DNA of 13,348 nucleotides from Pseudomonadota bacterium (GCA_023422735.1 JAFAGL010000140.1:1-13348), one strand, 5' to 3'; shown: positions 1 to 7,205, counted from the first letter of the stretch. Made by a program: numbers and translations. The notes: a model not told the origin generated them from the sequence alone.

Positions 1-4
1 GAGC

Positions 5-994
5 ATGACGAAGATGATGAAGCATGTGGGGCTCCGTGAGCCGGGGCCAGCCACGAACATGCAGCTCGTGGATGGCCCGCGCCCGCAGGCAGCCCCCGGC
101 GAAGTTCTCATCAAGGTCCATGCGGCAGGTGTGAACCGGCCGGACATCATCCAGCGCATGGGCCACTACCCGCCACCGCCCGGCACAACCGACATCATGG
201 GCCTTGAAGTCGCCGGAACGATCGCGGAGCTCGGAAAAGGGGTCAGCGACTGGAGCGTCGGAGACAAGGTCTGCGCGCTCGTGGCCGGCGGCGGATATGC
301 CGAATATGTCGCGGCGCCCACGCCGCAGGTCCTTCCGGTGCCGGCGGGCATGGATCTGGAAACCGCTGCGGCGATTCCGGAAACCTATTTTACCGTTTGG
401 ACGAATGTCTTCCAGTCCGGTGCCCTGAAGCCTGGCGAAAGCATTCTCGTTCATGGCGGAGCTTCCGGCATCGGCACCACGGCGATCCGCCTCGCCCACG
501 CTCTTGGCTCGACAGTTTATGCCACGGTCAGCTCACCGGAAAAGGCAGCCATCTGCCGTTCGCTCGGAGCCACCGATGCGATCGACTACAACAGCGAGAA
601 CTTCGCCGATCGCATCCTCGAACTTACCGGCAAGAAAGGTGTCGACGTCATTCTCGACATGAGAGCGGGCCGCTTCTTTGCAGAAAACATGCGGGCCATC
701 GCGCAAAAGGGTCGGATCGTCCACATCGCCTCGCTCGCCGGGCGTGAAGTTACGCTCGATATCCCGACCCTGATGCGCAAGCGCGTGACGGTTACGGGTT
801 CAACCCTGCGCGCCCGCCCGATCGAAGAAAAGGGCGAGATTGCCCGCGAGCTGCACGAGCGCGTCTGGCCCTTGTTCGAAGCCGGCACGATTGCGCCGGA
901 AATCTTCCGCGTCCTGTCGATAAACGAGATCGTGGCGGCACATCAGCTTGTGGAATCCAACACGCATGTCGGCAAGGTCGTCGTCACCATCTGA
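5..994 (+). CDS. NAD(P)H-quinone oxidoreductase, zinc-independent MDR family (PIG3/QOR type)
   Basis: A 329-residue medium-chain dehydrogenase/reductase without zinc ligands, of the group that reduces quinones or similar electrophiles with NADPH in the cytoplasm. Seen: an N-terminal GroES-like domain with the AAGVNRPDIIQR segment followed by PPPPG and GLEVAG, which are hallmarks of the PIG3 subgroup; GGGYAEYV around residue 95; IPETYFTVW around 125; and a Rossmann nucleotide loop HGGASGIGTTA around 150. The length is typical for the family. The start is uncertain: ATG at 5 is only four bases from the window edge, and in-frame ATGs at 14 and 17 fit the usual family N-terminus at least as well. 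It is separated from the importer operon by a non-coding stretch and faces it convergently, so it probably belongs to a locus to the left. The natural substrate cannot be told from the sequence. Confidence 0.88.
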   Translation: MTKMMKHVGLREPGPATNMQLVDGPRPQAAPGEVLIKVHAAGVNRPDIIQRMGHYPPPPGTTDIMGLEVAGTIAELGKGVSDWSVGDKVCALVAGGGYAEYVAAPTPQVLPVPAGMDLETAAAIPETYFTVWTNVFQSGALKPGESILVHGGASGIGTTAIRLAHALGSTVYATVSSPEKAAICRSLGATDAIDYNSENFADRILELTGKKGVDVILDMRAGRFFAENMRAIAQKGRIVHIASLAGREVTLDIPTLMRKRVTVTGSTLRARPIEEKGEIARELHERVWPLFEAGTIAPEIFRVLSINEIVAAHQLVESNTHVGKVVVTI

Positions 995-1039
995 CATCGA
1001 GCGGGATGGCCGGGCCGGTCGCGAGCCTCCCGGTCGATG
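995..1039 (+). terminator. Hairpin directly after the oxidoreductase stop codon, possible terminator
   Basis: Bases 995-1006 (CATCGAGCGGGA) pair with 1028-1039 (TCCCGGTCGATG) with one G/G mismatch. Three more pairs (GGC 1008-1010 with GCC 1025-1027) sit inside the loop. The stem starts on the base after the TGA stop. There is no clear T tract, only CTCTTT some bases downstream, so it may be a weak terminator or an mRNA 3'-end stabiliser. It would also lie at the end of any transcript arriving on the minus strand from the importer operon. Confidence 0.45.
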
Positions 1040-1170
1040 ATGCGGCGCTCTTTCCGATCGACGCCAATGGCAAGGCAGAGCCAGCCCTGCGGTCCAGACA
1101 TCGCAGATGCCTGCTGCCCACTTCTGATCGAGCCTGTCACAGGCGAAGTCCAGATCAAGCAGGCTGGGAC
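1033..1170 (-). pseudogene. Decayed remnant of an IS3-family transposase (OrfB integrase core)
   Basis: On the minus strand, codons from 1168 to 1088 read PSLLDLDFACDRLDQKWAAG, then ICDVWTA. After a shift of frame, codons from 1086 read GWLCLAIGVDRKERRIID. Joined, this matches the well-known IS3-family OrfB stretch of the type LL.RDF.A..PNQKWA.DITYVWT.EGWLYLAVVIDL.SRR, where the first catalytic Asp of the DDE triad lies in DIT. Here that Asp is replaced by Gly (AGI), and two bases are missing where the Glu codon before GWL would be. No other part of the element, no OrfA and no terminal repeats were recognised. It is a fossil fragment, not an active element. The match is from memory of the family consensus. 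Confidence 0.6.
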
Positions 1171-1370
1171 AGTCCTCAAAGCGTGAATTGTCCCAAAATC
1201 CCTGACGGCGGACAATCACCTGGGATGACGCATACCACTCTTAGGCTGAATCTACGCCGCATTTTCATCGAAGTGCCCCAGCTGCCCTGTGCCTCAGATG
1301 CTTCCTATTCAATGATGGAATACACCTGCCATCAAAGCCGGTGAAATGATGTTGCGATATGTTTTGGCCT
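1171..1370. other. Non-coding stretch between the IS remnant and the importer operon
   Basis: No supported gene. The only structure seen is a small inverted repeat, TGGGACA at 1165-1171 and TGTCCCA at 1189-1195. The stretch may be further decayed insertion-sequence DNA, but I cannot match it. No clear terminator for the importer operon was found just after its last stop codon. Confidence 0.4.
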
Positions 1371-2171
1371 TCAAGAAAAATTCTTTTCGGTTGGGGCAAT
1401 TTGATGAAGACCAATGTCAATCAGACTGCGCGTGTAGGCATGGCTTGGATTTGAAAGCACTTGCTGCCTGCTGCCGCTGTCGACCGGCTTTCCCTTGTAG
1501 AGCACGGTGACCGTATCTGCGATGTGATCCACAATCGCCATGTTGTGCGTGATGAAGACGAATGCCGTCGATCGTTCACGCCGCAACTCGAGTATCAGAT
1601 TGATGACCTGCGCCTGCACCGAAACATCGAGCGCCGAGGTGGGCTCGTCCGCGATGACGATTTTCGGGTCAAGAATGAGTGCGCGAGCAATGGCTATACG
1701 TTGCCGCTGACCGCCCGAAATCTGGCTTGGAAGGGCATCAAGCACCCGTGGCGGCAACCCGACCAGTTCAACAAGCTGCTCGACTTTTCTCTGGCGCTCG
1801 CGCTTGTCGCCTATGGAATGCACGTCGAGAGGTTGCCTGATCGCAGCCCCGATAGTGCGGCGTGGATTGAGAGACGAGTACGGATCCTGAAAGATCGGTT
1901 GTATATAACGCGCCAAAGCCATCGTCGAGTAAGACTGGAGCGGTTTTCCATCCAGAATAATATTTCCGGATGTCGGTCGCATCAGAGAAAGCAGAATTCG
2001 CCCCAGGGTGCTTTTGCCGCTACCCGACTCCCCAATGACGCCATGAATCTCACCCGTTCCCACGGTCAGGGAAACATCGTCGAGCGCCGAAAAATTCTCT
2101 TTGCGGCCAAACAGCTTTCCGGGAATACTGAAATCTTTTCGCAAATGCGTCGCTTTCAGAAGCTGCGTCAT
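1371..2171 (-). CDS. ABC transporter ATP-binding protein, OppF/DppF type (short form)
   Basis: Cytoplasmic ATPase, one of the two nucleotide-binding subunits of the importer encoded by this operon. From the start chosen here (266 residues): Walker A GESGSGKS at 47-54, Q-loop Gln 95 in FQDP, signature ISGGQRQR at 151-158, Walker B IVIADEPT at 171-178 with catalytic Glu 176, and switch His 209. The frame is open to 2288, but ATG at 2171 is preferred: it overlaps the stop of the upstream ATPase gene as ATGA, is preceded by GGAGG, and starts a normal family N-terminus (LLKATHLRKDF). OppF and DppF proteins are usually over 300 residues. This one stops soon after NPSHAYTRSL and lacks the C-terminal oligopeptide-transport extension with its cysteines. 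It is last in the operon. Confidence 0.9.
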   Translation of the reverse strand: MTQLLKATHLRKDFSIPGKLFGRKENFSALDDVSLTVGTGEIHGVIGESGSGKSTLGRILLSLMRPTSGNIILDGKPLQSYSTMALARYIQPIFQDPYSSLNPRRTIGAAIRQPLDVHSIGDKRERQRKVEQLVELVGLPPRVLDALPSQISGGQRQRIAIARALILDPKIVIADEPTSALDVSVQAQVINLILELRRERSTAFVFITHNMAIVDHIADTVTVLYKGKPVDSGSRQQVLSNPSHAYTRSLIDIGLHQIAPTEKNFS

Positions 2172-3163
2172 ATTTTCGTATCCTCCAGAGGAGCACCCGG
2201 TCCGCGTAGACAACGATGCTGCCACGATGGCGCGGCCATGAAGTCCCGCATTTCTAAAGACCTGCATTCGTCGACCGCACGTTCGCAACGGTCAGCAAAG
2301 CTGCAGCCGTCTATTTTCCCGAGAAGTGACGGCACAATACCCGGGATGGTACCCAGCGGTGTTCCATGTTCTTGCTGACCATGTCGCGGCGCACAGGAGA
2401 GCAGCGCCTTCGTGTACGGATGCGACGGTTGACGGAGAATGTCAGCGGTTGGTCCGCACTCGACGATATTGCCGGCATACATGACAGCGATGCGATCAAC
2501 GAGCTGCGACACGAGATTGAGGTCGTGGGTGTTTACGATGATCGACAGCCCGAATTCCTGCCTGAGGTCGTGCAGCAGGGCCAGTATCTGGGCCTGCGTG
2601 GAGACGTCCAGAGCCGTCGTCGGCTCATCCGCAATGATGAGATCGGGCTGCTCCATCAAAGCCATGGCGATGACGACGCGCTGCCGCATACCACCCGACA
2701 AATTGTGGGGGTATTGCCGCAGGCGCGTCTTTGGATCGCTGATCCCTACCCGCTCGAGGACATAGGCCGCTCGTTCAGCTGCTTGTTTAGCGCTTGCTCG
2801 CGTGCGCAGCCGATAGGCTTCTGTCAACTGTTCGCCAATCGAAAGAAGCGGGTTGAGGCTCGTCATCGGATCCTGAAAAACCATCGCGATGCTGCGCCCG
2901 CGCAGCTTGCCCAACCTTCGGCCCCGGTCGCCCGTCAAATCCTGCCCCAGGAAATCCATCCGGTCCGAGGTGACTTTCGCGGACTTGGGCAGCAGCCCGA
3001 TCAGCGACATGGCCAAAACGGATTTCCCGCTGCCCGATTCCCCGACTATTCCGAGCGCTTCTCCCCTGCCTACCTCCAAGGATACCCCCCTTACGATGTG
3101 CAGGGGTTGACCGCGAAGGGGCAGCGAGACGTTGAGATTCTCGACGCAATAAAGGCTTTCCAT
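2168..3163 (-). CDS. ABC transporter ATP-binding protein, OppD/DppD type
   Basis: Second ATPase of the importer, 331 residues. Walker A GESGSGKS at 41-48, Q-loop Gln 97, signature LSGGMRQR at 155-162, Walker B LIIADEPT at 175-182 (Glu 180) and switch His 213 are all intact, so it should be catalytically competent. The C-terminal oligopeptide-transport domain is present, with Cys 287, 293, 300 and 318 spaced 5, 6 and 17 residues apart. As I recall E. coli DppD, it has the same spacing, and structural work on dipeptide importers has assigned an iron-sulfur cluster to this domain. The frame is open to 3319, but ATG at 3163 is chosen: it has GGAG 9-10 bases upstream, lies two bases after the permease stop, and begins the family-typical MESLYCVENL. 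Its TGA overlaps the next ATG. Confidence 0.92.
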   Translation of the reverse strand: MESLYCVENLNVSLPLRGQPLHIVRGVSLEVGRGEALGIVGESGSGKSVLAMSLIGLLPKSAKVTSDRMDFLGQDLTGDRGRRLGKLRGRSIAMVFQDPMTSLNPLLSIGEQLTEAYRLRTRASAKQAAERAAYVLERVGISDPKTRLRQYPHNLSGGMRQRVVIAMALMEQPDLIIADEPTTALDVSTQAQILALLHDLRQEFGLSIIVNTHDLNLVSQLVDRIAVMYAGNIVECGPTADILRQPSHPYTKALLSCAPRHGQQEHGTPLGTIPGIVPSLLGKIDGCSFADRCERAVDECRSLEMRDFMAAPSWQHRCLRGPGAPLEDTKI

Positions 3164-3165
3164 TA

Positions 3166-4047
3166 TCAGCGCTCCTCGCTGGGAGCGGTCAGCCGACGCA
3201 CGCCATCGCCCATCATGTTTACCGCTAGGACAAGGACCATGATCGCTATTCCGGGAATCGTCACCAGCCAAGGATGCGCAAACAGGAGCGCCCTGCCCTC
3301 GGAGATCATCAAACCCCATGACGGGACCGGAGGGGGAACCCCCAGCCCAAGGAACGACAACGTGGATTCGACAAGGATCGCATGCGCGATCTCCAGCGAA
3401 GCGATCACAACCAACGGAGACAGGACATTGGGCAGAACTTCGCGCACGAGAATATAGGCTGGGGAGCAGCCCATCGACCGGGCCGCGACGACGAACTCGT
3501 TGCTCCTAATCTGCTGCGTTGCGGAACGCAGAACGATCGCGAAACGGTCCCAGAGTAGGCAACCGAGCGTCACTACGACGACGACAAAGGATGCCCCCGA
3601 AGCCGCCAGCACCGCAAGGGAGATTAGAATGACCGGCATCGAGACGCGCACCGTCACGATGAACATGATGGCGGCATCGACCTTGCCTCCAAAATACCCA
3701 GCCACGATGCCTAGGGCAGAACCAATGACGCATGCCAGAACCGTCGCGAGTATTCCGACGGAAAGCGACACGCGCGCGCCATATAGCAACCGGGACAGGT
3801 AGTCTCGACCTTGGGTATCCGTTCCGAGAGGATGAGCCCAAGTGCCGCTCTCGGTCCAGATGGGCCCAATCAGCCGCTGAGAAAGGGATCCCGAGTAAGG
3901 ATCATGCGGACTGATGAGCGGAGCAAACAGGGCAAGCAAAGCTATCAGCAAAAAGACGATTAGCCCTACTGTCAGTCCCTTGTTGTTGCAGATCGATGAG
4001 ATCGGCGCGAAGCGCCGGCGGGTCGCCCTGGAGTATGTTTCGGTCAT
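3166..4047 (-). CDS. ABC transporter permease, OppC/DppC type
   Basis: Inner-membrane subunit forming half of the translocation path. The 293-residue reading has a cytoplasmic N-terminal tail, a first membrane segment at about residues 24-46 (LTVGLIVFLLIALLALFAPL), the conserved LGTDTQGRDYLSRLLYGARVSL segment of this subfamily in two parts (LGTDTQGRD, then LLYGARVSL), and about five further membrane spans. The EAA-type coupling loop reads FVVAARSMGCSPAYILVREV then LPN, which contacts an ATPase subunit. The frame allows a start at 4077, but ATG at 4047 gives a 4-base ATGA overlap with permease B and an AGGCAGG-like site; the upstream ATG has no ribosome binding site. The usual RLVD-type segment near the third helix is diverged here (MFIVTVRVSMP). 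Confidence 0.91.
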   Translation of the reverse strand: MTETYSRATRRRFAPISSICNNKGLTVGLIVFLLIALLALFAPLISPHDPYSGSLSQRLIGPIWTESGTWAHPLGTDTQGRDYLSRLLYGARVSLSVGILATVLACVIGSALGIVAGYFGGKVDAAIMFIVTVRVSMPVILISLAVLAASGASFVVVVVTLGCLLWDRFAIVLRSATQQIRSNEFVVAARSMGCSPAYILVREVLPNVLSPLVVIASLEIAHAILVESTLSFLGLGVPPPVPSWGLMISEGRALLFAHPWLVTIPGIAIMVLVLAVNMMGDGVRRLTAPSEER

Positions 4048-4964
4048 TTTGCCTGCCTGAGCCGGGGATCTATCCATGCGCTGATCAGATCAGCAGCCAG
4101 GACAAGGAAATTGAACACGACCGACAAGACCAGGATAAAGCCCTGCAAGAGCGGGAAATCTCCCCGGACGACCGAGTTATAAGCCAGCAGTCCGACTCCT
4201 TGTATGCTGAATATCGTTTCCACGACGAGTGAACCGGAAAGCACGAACCCCACCTCCACCGCAGTCAGCGAAATCAACGGCAAGAGAGCGTTGCGAAGCG
4301 CATGCTTGATAACGACGATGCGCATCGGCAATCCCTTGGATATTGCCATGCGCACGTAGTCCGCCTTCATGGCGTCGATCATTCCCGCGCGCGTCAGACG
4401 CAGAATTGGCGGGGCGAAATAGAAGCCGACAGCCATCGCAGGCATGATGAAGTGCAACAGCGTGTCGGAACCCGAGATGGGGAGGAGTCGCAGGTGCACG
4501 CCGAAGACGATGACCAGCAGAAGGGCCAGCCAGAAGGTGGGTATGGCCTGTCCCAGCATCGCTAGGGACGTGCCGATCGTATCGATCACGCCTCCGGGCT
4601 TGAGCGCTCCGAGAATGCCTAGCGGTAAGGCAAAGCTGAGGGCGAATGCTATGGACAACGAACCGAGGAGCAAGGTCGTGCCTAGTCGTTCCCAGATCAA
4701 TTGGGCAACCGGCGCGTTGTGGTAGATGGACGTTCCCAGATCACCCTGCAGCAGGAGATGCAGCCAAGCGAGATACTGGCTCAGCAGCGGCTGGTCGAGG
4801 CCATAGCGCTGGCGGATCTCCGCTATGGCGAGATCGCTTGCCCCTTCTCCAGCCAGTGCCGTGGCGACGTCGCCCGTCAGCCGAAGCAGCATGAAGGTAA
4901 CGAACGATGCCATCATGGCTACCGCCAAGGCAAGCAGCGTCCGTTTAAACGTGAATAAAAACAT
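4044..4964 (-). CDS. ABC transporter permease, OppB/DppB type
   Basis: Inner-membrane partner of the C-type permease, 306 residues, normal length. Seen: an N-terminal membrane anchor (LLALAVAMMASFVTFMLLRL), the periplasmic region with RYGLDQPLLSQY then GDLGTS that typifies the DppB group, five further hydrophobic spans, IPTFWLALLLV in the middle, and the coupling loop DYVRMAISKGLPMRIVVIKH followed by ALRNALLP. The start ATG at 4964 is preceded by GAGG seven bases upstream. The stop overlaps the start of permease C, suggesting translational coupling and equal production of the two permeases. A strong hairpin lies just upstream, between this gene and the binding-protein gene. Confidence 0.93.
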   Translation of the reverse strand: MFLFTFKRTLLALAVAMMASFVTFMLLRLTGDVATALAGEGASDLAIAEIRQRYGLDQPLLSQYLAWLHLLLQGDLGTSIYHNAPVAQLIWERLGTTLLLGSLSIAFALSFALPLGILGALKPGGVIDTIGTSLAMLGQAIPTFWLALLLVIVFGVHLRLLPISGSDTLLHFIMPAMAVGFYFAPPILRLTRAGMIDAMKADYVRMAISKGLPMRIVVIKHALRNALLPLISLTAVEVGFVLSGSLVVETIFSIQGVGLLAYNSVVRGDFPLLQGFILVLSVVFNFLVLAADLISAWIDPRLRQAK

Positions 4965-4978
4965 TGATTGACCTCAGA

Positions 4979-5004
4979 GGGCCCCCCGACACGCGGGGGA
5001 GCCC
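4979..5004 (-). promoter_or_regulatory. GC-rich intercistronic hairpin between binding-protein and permease genes
   Basis: GGGC 4979-4982 pairs with GCCC 5001-5004, and CCCCCG 4983-4988 pairs with CGGGGG 4994-4999, leaving one bulged A (5000) and a five-base loop (ACACG). There is no T tract after it on the minus strand, so complete termination is unlikely. Such hairpins after a binding-protein gene often protect its mRNA or attenuate read-through, giving more binding protein than permease. The function here is inferred from position. Confidence 0.6.
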
Positions 5005-5010
5005 ATTATC

Positions 5011-6525
5011 CTATTTCCAGCGAGCCAAATCAAAGCGAGGAATCTCATCTGCAAAAGGAGTGAAGTCGAGTTCACTGTTGAAGACGTAGTTCACGGATCC
5101 GGACCACATCGGAAGTATCAGGGCTTCCGAGGCGATACGCTGCAAGGCCTGACGATAGGCTTCTTCTCGCCGCTCTGCGTCGAGAATTCCGTCACCTTCG
5201 CGTGTAAGATCGTGGACCTGCTGATCGCGATGGATGTCATCTCCCGTCATATTGAACATCACACTCGTTATGGCGGAGACGTCATTGATCGAGAACGAGC
5301 CCCAAGAGCTGTACAGCATGGTGACCTTGCCTGCCCGCAAGCTGTCGCGAGTGGCTGCATAGGGCGCGAGTTGGACCTGTGCCTGGATGCCGACCCTTCG
5401 CAGATCGGCGGCAATGGCCTCCGAAATGTCTCGGTCAATCGTGGCGGCCGTCAGCGCGACGCTGAAACCATCAGCCAAGCCCGCCTCGGCCAGCAGCGCC
5501 TTAGCCTTCTCGGGATTGAAATCAAAGACTTCCACATCCTGCGAGCAGCCGGTCTGCATGGGGTAGCAAAATGCGTTCAGAACCTCGCCGCCGGCAGGCA
5601 TGAAGCTGGAGCGGATTGTATCCCGGTCGATTGCGTGCGAAATTGCCCGCCTGACCAGCACGTTTTTCAAAGGATGGTCGCCGCTCCGGCCGGCGGAGTC
5701 CATGTCAAGGAATGTGACGCGCATCGTCTGACCTGGAACCAATTTCAGTTCAGGGATCGACGCCAGGCTTTGCGCTTGGTCGTTGCTTAGGCGCCAAGCC
5801 CAATCGATGCCACCCGTGACAAGTTCGGCTATCTGAGCATTGATATCAAGGATCGTCCTGATCTTGATATTGCCGATTGCTGGCTTGCTGCGGGGGCCAC
5901 CCTCCCAATAGTTCTCGTTGCGCACCAAATCCACATAAGAACCCAGCTCGAAGTCGCCGACCTTGTAGGGGCCCGAGCCGATCGGCTTGGCATTCATCCC
6001 GTCCGGACCAACCTTCTCATAGTAGTCCTTTCCGTAAATCGGCACGGGACCCGAAAGATAGTGCAGAGCAGCCGGAAATGGCTGATGAAGACTCATCTGC
6101 ACGGTCATGTCGTCGAGTTTGGTGACCTCCTTGATCCACGCGACATTGTTGCGCTGCAGGACCGGGTTTTTCGGGTCGAGCGCCTGCGTGATGGTGTACA
6201 CGACGTCGTCCGCGTCAAAGGCCTCGCCATCGTGGAATTTAACGCCCTCGCGCAGCTTCAGGACGAGGGTCAAATCATCCTTCCACTCCCACGACGTTGC
6301 CAGCATCGGCAGCATCTCGTTGGTTTTCGGATCCCGATAAATCAGCCTGTCGAATATGTGGTTCGAAATGATGACGCCGATTCGCTGGTTGTTGTAGTAC
6401 TGGTCGAACGACGTCAGTTCAGTATTGTCTGCAACCACAAGCGTCTTTTCGGCGTCTTCCGAAAAACCCGCCGTCGACAGATATAGCGACATGCAAAGCG
6501 CCGCGCCGGCTATACGAAAAATCAC
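5011..6525 (-). CDS. ABC transporter periplasmic substrate-binding protein, family 5 (peptide/nickel/opine type)
   Basis: Periplasmic solute receptor, 504 residues, usual length for the SBP_bac_5 family. A Sec signal peptide is visible at about residues 1-22 (MIFRIAGAALCMSLYLSTAG) with a likely cut between 19 and 22; no lipobox is convincing. Family motifs: FDRLIYRDPKTNEMLPMLA then SWEWKDD near 58-84, LREGVKFHDGEAFDADDVVY at 91-110, GSGPYKV near 183, and RRAISHAIDRDTI near 292. Cys 320 and Cys 327 may form a disulfide. The start is GTG at 6525, supported by AAGGGG seven bases upstream; the next Met would cut off the signal peptide. First gene of the operon. The family binds di- and oligopeptides, opines, nickel, glutathione or sugars, so the ligand cannot be assigned. 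Confidence 0.93.
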   Translation of the reverse strand: MIFRIAGAALCMSLYLSTAGFSEDAEKTLVVADNTELTSFDQYYNNQRIGVIISNHIFDRLIYRDPKTNEMLPMLATSWEWKDDLTLVLKLREGVKFHDGEAFDADDVVYTITQALDPKNPVLQRNNVAWIKEVTKLDDMTVQMSLHQPFPAALHYLSGPVPIYGKDYYEKVGPDGMNAKPIGSGPYKVGDFELGSYVDLVRNENYWEGGPRSKPAIGNIKIRTILDINAQIAELVTGGIDWAWRLSNDQAQSLASIPELKLVPGQTMRVTFLDMDSAGRSGDHPLKNVLVRRAISHAIDRDTIRSSFMPAGGEVLNAFCYPMQTGCSQDVEVFDFNPEKAKALLAEAGLADGFSVALTAATIDRDISEAIAADLRRVGIQAQVQLAPYAATRDSLRAGKVTMLYSSWGSFSINDVSAITSVMFNMTGDDIHRDQQVHDLTREGDGILDAERREEAYRQALQRIASEALILPMWSGSVNYVFNSELDFTPFADEIPRFDLARWK

Positions 6526-6567
6526 TGCGGAACCCCTTTTTCCTGTTCTTGAATTGATGATGGCGAA

Positions 6568-6580
6568 ATACGGACGGTAT
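6568..6580. promoter_or_regulatory. Short dyad upstream of the importer operon, possible operator
   Basis: ATACGGACGGTAT is nearly symmetric (ATAC/GTAT arms around a GGACG centre). It lies 43-55 bases upstream of the GTG start of the binding-protein gene, where an operator or promoter element would be expected. No regulator can be named, and a 13-base dyad with one mismatch may be chance. Confidence 0.25.
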
Positions 6581-6870
6581 CCGCATGAGATTTGACGTGT
6601 CGCGGGACGCGTCGGCGTAGATCACCGATCTCCAGTTTTGCAGGATCCCTACGTCAGTCCAGTCCTCGACCGCCTTCCTTGCTTTCTTCTGTGCAAACCC
6701 AATGCGAACGCGTAGCCCACTTCGCGGCACCGGTGCGAAGCTCAAAGCCGCCACGTCAAGCCGGCGAAAATATCACGCCTCTCGCAGCCGGGGCTGCTGT
6801 GCTTTCGAGGCGCTCCACTATCCACGGCCAGCGTACATTACCATTCACATTGCCAGCCATTTGCGGCTAA

Positions 6871-6894
6871 TGATAATTTTTTGGGTGATTATCA
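6871..6894. promoter_or_regulatory. AT-rich dyad TGATAAT-N10-ATTATCA, possible operator
   Basis: Perfect 7-base arms, TGATAAT at 6871-6877 and ATTATCA at 6888-6894, separated by ten bases, form a 24-base inverted repeat inside the most AT-rich patch of the window. It is about 345 bases upstream of the importer operon and 310 upstream of the acetyltransferase gene. It vaguely recalls iron-responsive GATAAT boxes, but the spacing does not match a Fur box well. Role inferred from symmetry, composition and position. Confidence 0.4.
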
Positions 6895-6911
6895 CTTTAA
6901 ATGATACGCTT

Positions 6912-6923
6912 CGGAAGCTTCCG
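6912..6923. promoter_or_regulatory. Perfect 12-base palindrome next to the AT-rich dyad
   Basis: CGGAAGCTTCCG is perfectly self-complementary and begins 18 bases after the TGATAAT/ATTATCA dyad. The pairing of two palindromes suggests a regulator site cluster, but no protein family can be assigned. Confidence 0.3.
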
Positions 6924-7080
6924 CGGTCCAGCATGGATCAAGCCTCGCTACGAGCAGCCGGACCAGCCGCAGCCGGCTTGCGCGGAGCATTTTCCGCAAC
7001 TTCAAAGGCGCGCGGCAGACATTCCGGCGGCTGTCCCGCGAATCTGGCGACGACCGACGCCTCTATCAACGGGGAATGCC

Positions 7081-7092
7081 GGATGCGCATCC
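7081..7092. promoter_or_regulatory. Perfect 12-base palindrome upstream of the acetyltransferase gene
   Basis: GGATGCGCATCC is perfectly self-complementary and lies about 115 bases upstream of the chosen ATG. It could be an operator for the acetyltransferase gene or chance; nothing else supports it. Confidence 0.22.
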
Positions 7093-7205
7093 CTCTCCTC
7101 CAGGACGATCAACAGTTGTTTATGCTGAAATGTCGGCTTGAAGAGTGACATTTGCCGCTGGCTTCATTGTAAGACTTGCCAACCTCAGAAGGATCGTTGG
7201 CGCCG

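Larger units (their letters stand above)
6526..7205. other. Divergent intergenic region without a supported gene
   Basis: About 680 bases separate the importer operon (minus) from the acetyltransferase gene (plus). The open frames crossing it have Arg/Ser-rich, non-protein-like translations and no family motif. Base composition changes sharply around 6866-6910, which is AT-rich in a GC-rich setting and probably marks promoter DNA. Inverted repeats listed separately lie at 6568-6580, 6871-6894, 6912-6923 and 7081-7092. A small hairpin (CTTCGC 6720-6725 with GCGAAG 6735-6740) is also present. An unrecognised small RNA or leader cannot be excluded. Confidence 0.5.

Noticed and set aside
2366..3457. 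363-codon plus-strand open frame across the ATPase D gene
   Set aside because: Antisense to a protein with every ABC ATPase motif; translation not protein-like.
6419..6754. 111-codon minus-strand open frame overlapping the start of the binding-protein gene
   Set aside because: Runs out of frame into a gene with a clear signal peptide and ribosome binding site; no motif of its own.
6871..6894. Fur box
   Set aside because: GATAAT-like arms are present, but the ten-base spacer and lack of the 19-base consensus do not fit; kept only as an unspecified dyad.
6702..7148. 148-codon plus-strand open frame in the divergent gap
   Set aside because: Arg/Ser/Ala-rich sequence with no motif, no convincing ribosome binding site, and it spans the palindromes and AT-rich patch.
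7176..7205. Upstream TTG start for the acetyltransferase gene
   Set aside because: ATG at 7206 has a purine-rich site upstream, and the extra ten residues add nothing recognisable.
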